Assembly: GCA_003697105.1 (NCBI GenBank)
Contig: RFFQ01000136.1
Span: forward strand, 1 to 38,226
Direction of reading: 5' to 3'
DNA from: Gemmatimonadota bacterium
Lineage (GTDB): Bacteria > 4572-55 > J002
Length of the DNA: 38,226 nt
Shown here in pieces: positions 8,644 to 17,019 of this stretch. The notes beneath the pieces are model-generated. The model worked only from the letters and a program-made list of their open reading frames with translations. It was not told the DNA's origin and did not search any database. Position numbers and translations under genes: made by a program. Numbering within the stretch: the stretch's first letter is position 1; each line of letters starts with the position of its first letter.

Positions 8644-10677
8644 CTAATCTAAGGTGATAGAATATGACACTTTTACTGAAAATTCCCGAGACATATCTGG
8701 GAGTGGTGCGTGAAAACCATCATAAGGTTGAAGATAAACATTTTTTTCATCTAGGAGGTTGTAAATGCCCAATCCGACGTCCAAACCATCATATAGCAAA
8801 TCCGACGCCTGTAAATAGAGATGAAATAGCATTATGGGTTCATATTTTTTCAACATAGGAGATTCGTATTGGTCGGGGGCATAGCCATATCGTTTGCTCA
8901 TGGCAACAACGGAAGGATTAAGAGAGATGTGGTCATTGAGCTTCAGATGGGTACTTGCTGTAAATTTGTGCGCGGGGAAGGCTAAATGTAATTGATCTTC
9001 TCCCGGCACCTGATAATCCGGCACTTTATCATAAGCAACTTGATAAAATGAATAGGTTAGATTCGCATAACCCCGGTTGTTACGGTATTTATACTCAACT
9101 TCGATGCCTTGCGTACCGCTCTCCTCAAAATTGAGATAATATTCGATGTCAAACACCTCATCATATACATACACAATCGGGTCTTTAATTTTCGTATGGT
9201 AAACATTGGCAACCACAGCATTGTTATCCGATAATTGATACCCCAATTCCACCTCGTACACTGATGTATTTTCGGTATCGATCTTTTTGTGGATTGCGCC
9301 TTCTGCAATCCCGATCTGATTCGTGCGAACATGTTCAATAGCGGGGGCGCGAAAAGCAGCGCTCACCAGTGCTTTGATATGAAATCGCTTGCGCGTATGA
9401 GTTAAAGCGATTCGGGGTACAAAGGAATTGCCATACGCATCGTGATCATCGTATCGCGCACCAAGCGTCAGGTTAAACCAATCCCGATTGATCAGTAATT
9501 GGCTCAACAGCGCAATATTGTTGTAATCAACCTCTTTTTTGCCGTCATAATAGTTTTCTGGGAGGGTTTTATCGCCGACGACCGCTTTTTCATTAAAAAA
9601 CTCACCGCCCACGATCAGATTGGTTTGTGGATTAATATCGTACGATGCTACCAACTTAGTTTTGATCTGGTCAACATGGGTATCCAAAAAAAGATAATCA
9701 TCCGGTGCAACTTCATCATTAAACCATGAATATTGACGCTTGAAATCAATTTGAGGTGTCAACGTCAGATGTTCGCCCCAATGGTAGGTGTATTTTATTT
9801 CTCCAAAATAGGAATCAAAATCGATAAAAGGGGGTTGGGGGTACACTATATCATCTACGACGGCTTCATCAAAAGCATCTCGTTGGGTGGTGTGGTACTT
9901 GTCCATCACCCAGCGCGCGCTAAATCCTTTATAACCCAAACTCAGACTCACATTCATCGGGTTTAAATCAGAATTATGCGTCATGTCATAGGTTTGCTCG
10001 TAAAAATCGGTGTAGGTGCGGTCACTACGGATGCCCTCACCGCCAAAGATCGATGCACTCAGGTGCAAATGGTCAAAAACACGACCATACGCTAAACTCA
10101 CCTGCCGCCGGGCAGTCGTATTGGTTGTACTGCCATACACACCCGTTAAAAACAGCCCGTTTAAGTCCGTTGCGCGTTTGGTGGTAATGTTGATCACGGC
10201 GAGTTCCGCATAGCCACCGTACAACGGAGACCCGGGACCCCGGATAATTTCAATCGATTGAATGAAATCAACGGGAAAATGGTGTCCAAACTGAAGCGTA
10301 GAATATAAGCGTTCGTTGTATTCTAATCCATCGATCAGGAGCAACACCTTGCCTTCGTTTGCCCAATTTCCGCGCATTCCCACGCCAACCACGCCCTGTA
10401 CATCCACACCAAAATCAAACCCGGGCACCAAGCGCAAGACATCAATCAGATCACGAGCACCCGAATGTTGAATTTGTTCCGCCGTAATGCGGGTCACAAT
10501 TCCGGGAGATTCGCGTAAAGTCAACGGTTTAATCGAAGCAACCGTGACGACCTCATCCAACAGATTTTCAAGCTCGTAAAAACTCAATTCTTCCTCGGCA
10601 CTAGACTGTGCCCACACGAGGTGCCACGGCAAGAGTAAGCTCACCAGAACCCCCATTAAACACCATAGTTTAGGCAT
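8644..10677 (-). CDS. TonB-dependent outer-membrane receptor (second in operon)
   Basis: This 677-residue protein has a signal peptide ending near WAQ (residue 24), the shared segment EEELSFYELENLLD, a TonB-box-like VVTVAS (about 43-48) and a plug domain. Plug motifs include ITAEQIQHSGARDLID, LRLVPGFDF, VLLLIDGLEYNE, IEIIRGPGSPLYGG and AVINITTKR. The barrel is rich in alternating polar and aromatic strands. The C-terminal residues are SYSITLD, so it lacks the usual terminal aromatic residue. AAGGGGG precedes the ATG at 10675-10677. The gene lies 15 bases after the first receptor gene and 13 bases before the third. The substrate is unknown. Confidence 0.95.
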   Translation of the reverse strand: MPKLWCLMGVLVSLLLPWHLVWAQSSAEEELSFYELENLLDEVVTVASIKPLTLRESPGIVTRITAEQIQHSGARDLIDVLRLVPGFDFGVDVQGVVGVGMRGNWANEGKVLLLIDGLEYNERLYSTLQFGHHFPVDFIQSIEIIRGPGSPLYGGYAELAVINITTKRATDLNGLFLTGVYGSTTNTTARRQVSLAYGRVFDHLHLSASIFGGEGIRSDRTYTDFYEQTYDMTHNSDLNPMNVSLSLGYKGFSARWVMDKYHTTQRDAFDEAVVDDIVYPQPPFIDFDSYFGEIKYTYHWGEHLTLTPQIDFKRQYSWFNDEVAPDDYLFLDTHVDQIKTKLVASYDINPQTNLIVGGEFFNEKAVVGDKTLPENYYDGKKEVDYNNIALLSQLLINRDWFNLTLGARYDDHDAYGNSFVPRIALTHTRKRFHIKALVSAAFRAPAIEHVRTNQIGIAEGAIHKKIDTENTSVYEVELGYQLSDNNAVVANVYHTKIKDPIVYVYDEVFDIEYYLNFEESGTQGIEVEYKYRNNRGYANLTYSFYQVAYDKVPDYQVPGEDQLHLAFPAHKFTASTHLKLNDHISLNPSVVAMSKRYGYAPDQYESPMLKKYEPIMLFHLYLQASDLLYDGLDVGLGIYNLLDEKNVYLQPYDGFHAPLPDMSREFSVKVSYSITLD

Positions 10678-10692
10678 GGAAACCCCCTTTCA

Positions 10693-12909
10693 TCAAAAGT
10701 GGTATCGAAATCGTGCCCAAAAACTGGTCTCTTCTAAAGCAGGCGTGCCATCTGATAAATCGGGACCCTCTGCATTACTGTTCATCGGGTATAAATTATC
10801 CTGATTTAGCAAGTTTTTAATATTGACCGACACGTCGATTTGCGGGGTAAATTCATAAATGGCACCCACATTAACAATATGATTCCCATCCACCGCTTGA
10901 TCGCGCGGAGAATACCATTGATAATAATAGAGATAATTCATGGCGATGGTAGATTGAGGTGTTGGCGTGGCAATCACATTCAGGCGTGTCACATTTTCGG
11001 GGAAAGCTTTAAAGTTGAGGTCATTTGTGAGGTACATACTGGCGCGTTGTTGGTCAGGGGCATCGCTAATTTTCACCAAAGCATGGCTCAGATTCAGGCT
11101 ATATTTTTCCTGCGTGTAGGTCAAGCTAGCTTCCACGCCGTATTGTTTAATTTTCCCATCGTTATTTTTGAAGAACCAGTACCCGTTCCAATCCCCGGGA
11201 ACATCCGAACCAATTGTAACCATTGGGAAGACCTCCGGATCGCGCCAGATCACCCCCACATCAATCACGTTTTCAATGACATTATAAAACCCAACCGCAT
11301 CAAGAACCACATTCGGGGCGGGTTTGTAATTTGCCGCTAGCTCAAAACTACTCATACTTTCGGGTTCGGTTTCTGTTTGATCCGGCTCATACGCCCCGGT
11401 TGGATTGCCATTCGCATCATAGATGGGAATTTGCGCCGCATGAATTTGATCAAAATTTTCACCCGATAACAAACCATCATTCCGGTAACCGCCCCCATAA
11501 TGGACGCCTGCCGCCCCACGAAAACCGGTCTGCCACGAAAAACGGAGCCGCAAATCATCGGTGGGGACATATAATACTCCCAAACGCGGTGACAGATGAC
11601 TCCCCCAGAAAGGATGCTGGTCATACCGGAACGCCCCGAATATATCCAATTGCGGTGCCATCTGGTAAAAATCTTCAACAACTAGACTCAACACATCAAT
11701 TTCATCAGGATACCCCCACGTCCGTTGCACATTTGCCTGTGGTAGGGCTTCCAACGTTGCTTCATTTAACACATTGATAATAAAATTATCGCCGTTGATG
11801 TTTTCCTGACCAAATTCAAAGCGCCGGTATTCCGCCCCAATTGCCAACTGATGGTGCTCAAAAAGATGATTTAGATTCAAAATAGAAGTAATCCCGTAGC
11901 GGTTTTCGCGAGTGCCCCCAGCCGTTAATCCCATCACCGAAGAGAGGAAAAAATCATCACGAGCCAGCAGTGCCCGCGTTCGCAAGGTGATATGTTCCGA
12001 AAATGAATAATGATGCTCTAGCCCTAGCATCGTCAACACTTCCCGGGTCCGGTTGCGGTCACGATAAAAGTTGTATAGGTCTTTTTGTTGGTCAACATAA
12101 AGCAAATTGAGTTTAAGCTGCCCGGATTCTATTGCGCCAAATGCCGTGGTGTTATCCGTCCGTTTAAGGCGAGTGCCAATATCTGCCACAGTACCGCCAG
12201 TTATTCCTTCATTTGTTTTATTGAGTGCCCAGCCTTCTTCTCGCAACTCTTGCCCATCATAGCGCGAACTGGAAAGATAGAAATAGCTGGAGAGCGCATC
12301 CGTCTGGATGGACGTCTCCAGCGCACCAAGGGCGAGACGATCTAAACCACCAGAGCCGGTGATAGCGGATTGAGCCATATTTTGCGAGGCACTACCCGAC
12401 TTCGTCACAATATTAATAACACCCAACAACGCACCCTGACCTAACGTTACGGAACCGGGACCTCGAATCACTTGAACGTGGTCAATCCACTCATAATTGA
12501 TTGTGTTCAAAATCGCATCGGGAGGTCCCCAAAACCATTCGGTATTCAGGTAATGTCCATTCATCAACAGCATCACTTTGGAATTGTTATCCGGGGCTAA
12601 TCCTCGAAAACCGGCAATGATGTCATCTTGGTCTTCAACAAGAAAAAACCCGGGAACATACATCATGATCGCTTCACTGAGGGTGCGGGCGCCACTGAGC
12701 TCGAGTTGGCGGTGGGAGATGGTGGTGATGGAGACCGGTTGCCGCTCCTTTGCGGTTACAACATTCGAGGCAACGGTGATATTGGAAACATTTAGCAGAT
12801 GTTCCAACTCGTAAAAGAGGAGTTCTTCTTCTGCAGAGTCTTGGGCAAAAAGGGAAGAAGGATACATACCTAAGCTAAGAAGCACACACATCACACCCAA
12901 CATACGCAT
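10693..12909 (-). CDS. TonB-dependent outer-membrane receptor (first in operon)
   Basis: This 738-residue protein opens the operon. It has a signal peptide ending near FAQ (residue 23), the shared EEELLFYELEHLLN, a TonB-box-like NITVAS and a plug domain (ITTISHRQLELSGA, AGFRGLAP, VMLLMNGHYLNTEW, HVQVIRGPGSVTLGQGA, GVINIVTKSG). A beta-barrel follows and ends in the aromatic FRYHF. An ideal AAGGAGG lies seven bases before the ATG at 12907-12909; an ATG two codons later is possible but less well placed. A promoter overlapping an inverted repeat lies about 70-110 bases upstream. The transported ligand cannot be inferred. Confidence 0.95.
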   Translation of the reverse strand: MRMLGVMCVLLSLGMYPSSLFAQDSAEEELLFYELEHLLNVSNITVASNVVTAKERQPVSITTISHRQLELSGARTLSEAIMMYVPGFFLVEDQDDIIAGFRGLAPDNNSKVMLLMNGHYLNTEWFWGPPDAILNTINYEWIDHVQVIRGPGSVTLGQGALLGVINIVTKSGSASQNMAQSAITGSGGLDRLALGALETSIQTDALSSYFYLSSSRYDGQELREEGWALNKTNEGITGGTVADIGTRLKRTDNTTAFGAIESGQLKLNLLYVDQQKDLYNFYRDRNRTREVLTMLGLEHHYSFSEHITLRTRALLARDDFFLSSVMGLTAGGTRENRYGITSILNLNHLFEHHQLAIGAEYRRFEFGQENINGDNFIINVLNEATLEALPQANVQRTWGYPDEIDVLSLVVEDFYQMAPQLDIFGAFRYDQHPFWGSHLSPRLGVLYVPTDDLRLRFSWQTGFRGAAGVHYGGGYRNDGLLSGENFDQIHAAQIPIYDANGNPTGAYEPDQTETEPESMSSFELAANYKPAPNVVLDAVGFYNVIENVIDVGVIWRDPEVFPMVTIGSDVPGDWNGYWFFKNNDGKIKQYGVEASLTYTQEKYSLNLSHALVKISDAPDQQRASMYLTNDLNFKAFPENVTRLNVIATPTPQSTIAMNYLYYYQWYSPRDQAVDGNHIVNVGAIYEFTPQIDVSVNIKNLLNQDNLYPMNSNAEGPDLSDGTPALEETSFWARFRYHF

Positions 12910-12977
12910 GTTAATGCCTCCTTTCGTGGTGGTGTAGTCGCGGGGTCAATCCATCTCATATCACTCCATATCGATGG

Positions 12978-12995
12978 GGTATGTAGCACCATACC
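12978..12995. promoter_or_regulatory. inverted repeat overlapping the receptor operon -10 (candidate operator)
   Basis: GGTATG (12978-12983) and CATACC (12990-12995) form a perfect 6-base inverted repeat with a 6-base spacer, covering the predicted -10 box of the receptor operon. This position suits a repressor. No known operator (for example a Fur box) is recognised, so the binding protein is unknown. Confidence 0.45.
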
Positions 12996-13017
12996 ACACA
13001 CCAAAAAGGGTTGTCAA
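12988..13017 (-). promoter_or_regulatory. sigma70-like promoter of the receptor/sensor operon
   Basis: On the minus strand a perfect TTGACA (13017-13012) is followed after 18 bases by TATGGT (12993-12988). Transcription would begin near 12981, giving a leader of about 70 bases before the first receptor gene. It is the only convincing promoter that I see for the seven-gene run. Confidence 0.6.
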
Positions 13018-13150
13018 TCCTTTTTATTAAAAAAGAGTTCTAAAATCATTTGACCCACTCTGCCGGAATAAATGGTTGCTGATCCGGTAAAATCGGTTTA
13101 TTTTATCCAATATTCACTATATTATGGTACGTTGATGGGGAGGACACATC

Positions 13151-13591
13151 ATGAAATCCATTTGGAAGGACATTATCCGGTTTAATATGGATAAAACCCC
13201 TGGGATAGAAGGGCTTTACGAACCCAAACCGTCCACCGGTGTTAAAATTTACGCCGGAAGCGGAGAGGCGTGGGCGGGTATTCCGGCGGATAATTCGGAC
13301 GACGTCCGGCTCGATATTTCCAACGAGGACTATCTGATCATTCACACCGAAGAAGTCGGTCTGCGAAGCATCCACCACGTGGACTGGCAACGCATTGTTG
13401 ATATCGTCTTTTTGATCAAAACGGAGATAGTCAAAACCCAGATTGTCGAAGAAACCCCCGAGGAGATCATCATTGATTGGCATCACCAAAAATTACGGCT
13501 ACCGCGGGAGTTCATCAACATCAAATCCCGGCAGGAGGATAAAGTGGTACTCACCTTACCGGAATGGGTGTACCAACAAATATTCAAGTAA
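13151..13591 (+). CDS. conserved-looking hypothetical protein, beta-rich
   Basis: I do not recognise this 146-residue protein. It has no signal peptide or membrane segment, so it is probably cytoplasmic. The middle (about 55-115) is a string of short hydrophobic strands separated by charged turns (DVRLDISNEDYLIIHT, VDIVFLIKTEIV, EEIIIDWHHQKLRLP), and it ends in LTLPEWVYQQIFK. GGGGAGG lies seven bases before the ATG. It is 14 bases upstream of the AsmA-family gene on the same strand, so the two are likely co-transcribed and may share a role in the cell envelope. It has normal codon use and no sign of being a shadow of another frame. Confidence 0.75.
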   Translation: MKSIWKDIIRFNMDKTPGIEGLYEPKPSTGVKIYAGSGEAWAGIPADNSDDVRLDISNEDYLIIHTEEVGLRSIHHVDWQRIVDIVFLIKTEIVKTQIVEETPEEIIIDWHHQKLRLPREFINIKSRQEDKVVLTLPEWVYQQIFK

Positions 13592-13605
13592 GTTAGGGAG
13601 GCTAT

Positions 13606-16215
13606 ATGAAAAAGGGTCTTAAAATTGCCGGCATCATCGTCGGGGTAGGGCTGTTGCTGTTCGTAGCACTTATCGCCGTAATTTACATCCTCTTTCCCCC
13701 CGCCAAAGTGATGCACCGGATCGAAACCGAAGTGGAAAACGCTACCCAGCGCGACGTCACCATCGGATCGGCAAGATTGAGTTTTAAAGGAGGGGTGGGC
13801 TTCCAACTGGAAAATTTTACCATTTCGAGCCCGGCAAACTTTGAAGATGCAGGTGATATGATCCAACTGGGTAAATTGGATATCAAGGTCAATTTAGGAC
13901 AGTTACTGGCAAAACAGCTCGTCATAAACGACATCCAGATTAATGATGTTACCCTTAACCTTCGGGTCAAAGCGGATTCCACCACCAATTTCACCTTTGG
14001 TAAAGAGACTCCTACCGGTACGGAGGGGGAAGATAAACCCCCTACCACGCCAGAAACCGCCACGTTACCGGCAACGTTCGCCGTCCCCCTGAAGATTCAC
14101 AACGCCAACATCACTTACGTGGATGAAACCACTGCCAAGAGTGTACGCCTTCAGCAGATCGACAGCCAAATCACCCTCAAGGCGGATCACCCAACGCAAA
14201 CCATCGATCTGGCAATGACCCTCACAATTCCGGCAGGGGACATCTTGCAAAATGGGGCATCCATTGCCCCATTTGATCTGTTCCCCATGAATGTGGAGAT
14301 CGAAAACCAAATAAAACTGGCCGATCAACAGTACGACCTGACTAAACTCACCATCAATATCGGGCAGATTGCCTTGCATGCCACATCAAACGGCGCATGG
14401 CGCGAAAACCAGTTTGAATTAACCGATTTGACAGCCAACTACGGCAATACTCGCCTCGGATTCAGTGCCAACCTGACCAACCTGAAACAAAACACCGGCA
14501 CGTACACCCTCCAGTTGTACAGCGATTTAGGCGAACTCAAGCGGCAATTACCCCTCAAGCTACCACTGGCAAAAGTGGAAGGCACGATCAACGGGCAGTT
14601 TACGGGTACAATCCCCACCGGTACGACCCTGCCCCTCGCCGCCGTGTTACCTGCCGGCAACCTCAATCTCAATCAGATTACCCTCCAAGTCGATGAAAAA
14701 CTCCCCGCAATTGAGCAGATCAGCGGCACCTTGCACCTGGCAGATCAACACCTTCAGTTGGAAAATTTCACGGCACAAATTGGTGAGTCCCAACTGGGAT
14801 TCCAACTTTCCTCCAACCTTGCCCCCCTCCACAAACTGGAGGATTGGGAGCAGTTGGTCCTCCAATATGCCTTGATCGGTGACATCGATCTGGCACAGGT
14901 CAAAGCCCAAGCCCCGCCAGAGTTCCCGCTGGACACACTCGCCGGACGTATTAAATTAAACCTGAGTGACCGGATCCATCCCAAGCGCGATCTACAGGAT
15001 GTCTCCCAGCTCGTACCAAAAGGGAGTGTGATTGTCGAGAATGTCCGCGCCAGCTTTCCCCCACAAGATAGCTTGCCCCCCATCACCGATCTGGACGCCA
15101 CCCTCGACCTTGCCGGAGAGGGGCGGATACGTATCCGCCAAATTCATGCAAACGTCAACCAGAACCCAATGGACATCACCGGAAGCGCAGATTTACGGCA
15201 GTTCAAAACGATAGAAGACCTAGATAAAATTCAGATCGAAATTGCGTTTAATAGCCCCCAACTCGATCTCCAAAGCCTGCTCCCCCCACCTAATCCCGAA
15301 AAAAAAGACGTAGTGATACCCCCGTTACCCACCATTCACGGTACAGCCAACATCAACACCCTGATCGTGGATAAGATTCCGGTAAAGAATATCAACGCAC
15401 GGATTGCGGTCCAAAATCAAATTATTGAAATAGAAGATTTAGACCTAAATGTGTTTGGTGGCTCGGTTGATCTGCAAAGCCGCTTTAATTTGGCGGATAC
15501 CACTTACCAGATGACCACCCGCGTGGAACGCATGCAAGCAAACGACTTTTTTACCACCCTGTTTGAGCCGGTGCGCAATGTGGTGTACGGCACCCTCAAT
15601 TTCAATGCGGATGTAAGCGGGCGAACGTTCGATCCCGATTCGATCAAGCAAAATTTGGTTAGCCATGGCCGGTTGGAAATACAGAATGGGCAGGTGATGA
15701 ATCTGGACATGCTAAAAGAAGCCTCGCGGGTCGTGAGCGTGTTTAACTTTGATACCATCGATTTTACCGATGCCTTCACGAATTTTACGGTGGAAGATGG
15801 CAAGTATTCCTTCGGGCAATTGGACATCCATAGTAACGATGCGGATTACTATGTCACCGGTTATTGTACCCTAGATGGCGCGTTAAATTACAAAGTACGG
15901 GTGTTACTCTCCAAAGCCCGCACCGAACCGATCAATATCCCGCAAAAAGACCTGTTCCTGAGTGAAGATGGACGTTTCATCATTGATCTGAATATTGGCG
16001 GCATGTTCACCCGCCCCAAAGTCACGTGGGATAAAACCGGTACGATGGAACGAGCAAAACAAAAGGTCAAAGATAAGGCTACGGAAGAAGCTGGTAAATT
16101 GTTGGATAACGTGGAAGATAAGATCGATGAACAATTGCAGGATAAACTAGGGTCTTCTGCTGATTCCTTGAAAGAACAGGGTAAAAACATGTTGAAAGGG
16201 TTGTTTGGGCGATAA
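13606..16215 (+). CDS. AsmA family protein
   Basis: This 869-residue protein has one N-terminal membrane segment (about residues 8-30) followed by a long repetitive beta-rich periplasmic domain, the layout of AsmA/TamB-like proteins. These are now viewed as bridge-like phospholipid carriers between inner and outer membranes. The N-terminal region (residues about 35-115: RDVTIGSARLSF, LGKLDIKVNLGQLLAKQL, INDIQINDVTLNLRV) is typical of AsmA. The C-terminal region (about 640-810: GSVDLQSRFNLADTTYQM, FNADVSGR, ILNGQ-like EIQNGQVMNLDML, FTVEDGKYSF) fits the AsmA C-terminal domain. The tail is charged and helical (ERAKQKVKDKATEEAGKLL). AGGGAGG lies just before the ATG. The family is clear; the precise subfamily is not. 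Confidence 0.9.
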   Translation: MKKGLKIAGIIVGVGLLLFVALIAVIYILFPPAKVMHRIETEVENATQRDVTIGSARLSFKGGVGFQLENFTISSPANFEDAGDMIQLGKLDIKVNLGQLLAKQLVINDIQINDVTLNLRVKADSTTNFTFGKETPTGTEGEDKPPTTPETATLPATFAVPLKIHNANITYVDETTAKSVRLQQIDSQITLKADHPTQTIDLAMTLTIPAGDILQNGASIAPFDLFPMNVEIENQIKLADQQYDLTKLTINIGQIALHATSNGAWRENQFELTDLTANYGNTRLGFSANLTNLKQNTGTYTLQLYSDLGELKRQLPLKLPLAKVEGTINGQFTGTIPTGTTLPLAAVLPAGNLNLNQITLQVDEKLPAIEQISGTLHLADQHLQLENFTAQIGESQLGFQLSSNLAPLHKLEDWEQLVLQYALIGDIDLAQVKAQAPPEFPLDTLAGRIKLNLSDRIHPKRDLQDVSQLVPKGSVIVENVRASFPPQDSLPPITDLDATLDLAGEGRIRIRQIHANVNQNPMDITGSADLRQFKTIEDLDKIQIEIAFNSPQLDLQSLLPPPNPEKKDVVIPPLPTIHGTANINTLIVDKIPVKNINARIAVQNQIIEIEDLDLNVFGGSVDLQSRFNLADTTYQMTTRVERMQANDFFTTLFEPVRNVVYGTLNFNADVSGRTFDPDSIKQNLVSHGRLEIQNGQVMNLDMLKEASRVVSVFNFDTIDFTDAFTNFTVEDGKYSFGQLDIHSNDADYYVTGYCTLDGALNYKVRVLLSKARTEPINIPQKDLFLSEDGRFIIDLNIGGMFTRPKVTWDKTGTMERAKQKVKDKATEEAGKLLDNVEDKIDEQLQDKLGSSADSLKEQGKNMLKGLFGR

Positions 16216-16314
16216 TCGACCGAAAAACGGCAGTGAACCATCCATTCAAACCCTTTAGGGTAGTTAAATTTTATTCTCCTCAACTCCGAAAATTTGGCGA
16301 ACCTAGGGGAAATA

Positions 16315-17019
16315 TCATGTCTCCTGGGTTACTCCCCCCATGAGACGGCGCAAGTCATCATCATGTCCAAACAGTACCAAGATGTCGCCTTCTTCGAGGG
16401 TATCTTGCGGGCGGGGGACGTCACAGACTTTCTCCCGCACAACCAGTTTACCCCATAGATTGCGTTCCGTGACCTGTCGTTTGATGGTGATAATATTGAT
16501 CTGATAGCGCTCCCGCAGTTGTAATTCCACAATGGATTTTCCGACAAAATCCGGCGGAGTTACCAGTTGAACAATACTGTGCTGGTCACCCAATTCCATC
16601 TGCTCTTGAATGATCCCACTAATCAGATGATTTGCCACCCGATACCCCACCTCTTCTTCCGGTAAGATGACCTGATCACAGCCCACCTGTTCCAAAATAT
16701 CCTTTTGTAGATGAGTTGCTGCACGAGAAACTACTTTACGCACCCCTAACTGTTTCAGTTGCACCACCGTTAAAAGGCATTCCTCAAATTCTTTCCCGAT
16801 CCCGACAACGGCGGCATCAACCGTGGCTATATCCTGTGCTAACAGCGCTTTAGGGTTGGTCGCATCTAACTGGACGGCGACCATGACCTGATCTTTGATG
16901 CGTTCAATCAACTCAAAATTTTTATCAACCGCAATGACTTCCGCACCCATCTGACTTAGTGATTCGGCAACTCGCCAGCCAAATAAGCCCAAACCGATAA
17001 CGGCAAACCGTTTTTTCAT
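16315..17019 (-). CDS. ktrA: KtrA/TrkA-type K+ uptake regulatory (RCK) subunit
   Basis: This 234-residue cytosolic protein has a Rossmann RCK_N domain (about 3-125) with the nucleotide-binding GLGLFG at 9-14 and an acidic Asp32 at the end of the second strand (VIAVDKN). A TrkA_C domain (about 145-230) follows. Its length matches KtrA (about 220 residues), not the double-length TrkA of enterics. KtrA rings bind ATP/ADP or NAD(H) and gate the membrane subunit, while the TrkA_C domain can bind c-di-AMP in some lineages. Its ATG overlaps the stop of the upstream transporter gene (ATGA), as expected for partners made in a fixed ratio. It is the last gene of the phosphatase-propeller-Ktr operon. 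Confidence 0.93.
   Translation of the reverse strand: MKKRFAVIGLGLFGWRVAESLSQMGAEVIAVDKNFELIERIKDQVMVAVQLDATNPKALLAQDIATVDAAVVGIGKEFEECLLTVVQLKQLGVRKVVSRAATHLQKDILEQVGCDQVILPEEEVGYRVANHLISGIIQEQMELGDQHSIVQLVTPPDFVGKSIVELQLRERYQINIITIKRQVTERNLWGKLVVREKVCDVPRPQDTLEEGDILVLFGHDDDLRRLMGGVTQET

Noticed and set aside
16216-16314. Short hairpin ACCC/GGGT between the AsmA and ktrA stops as a terminator
   Set aside because: Only four to five base pairs and no clean T-run; too weak to call.
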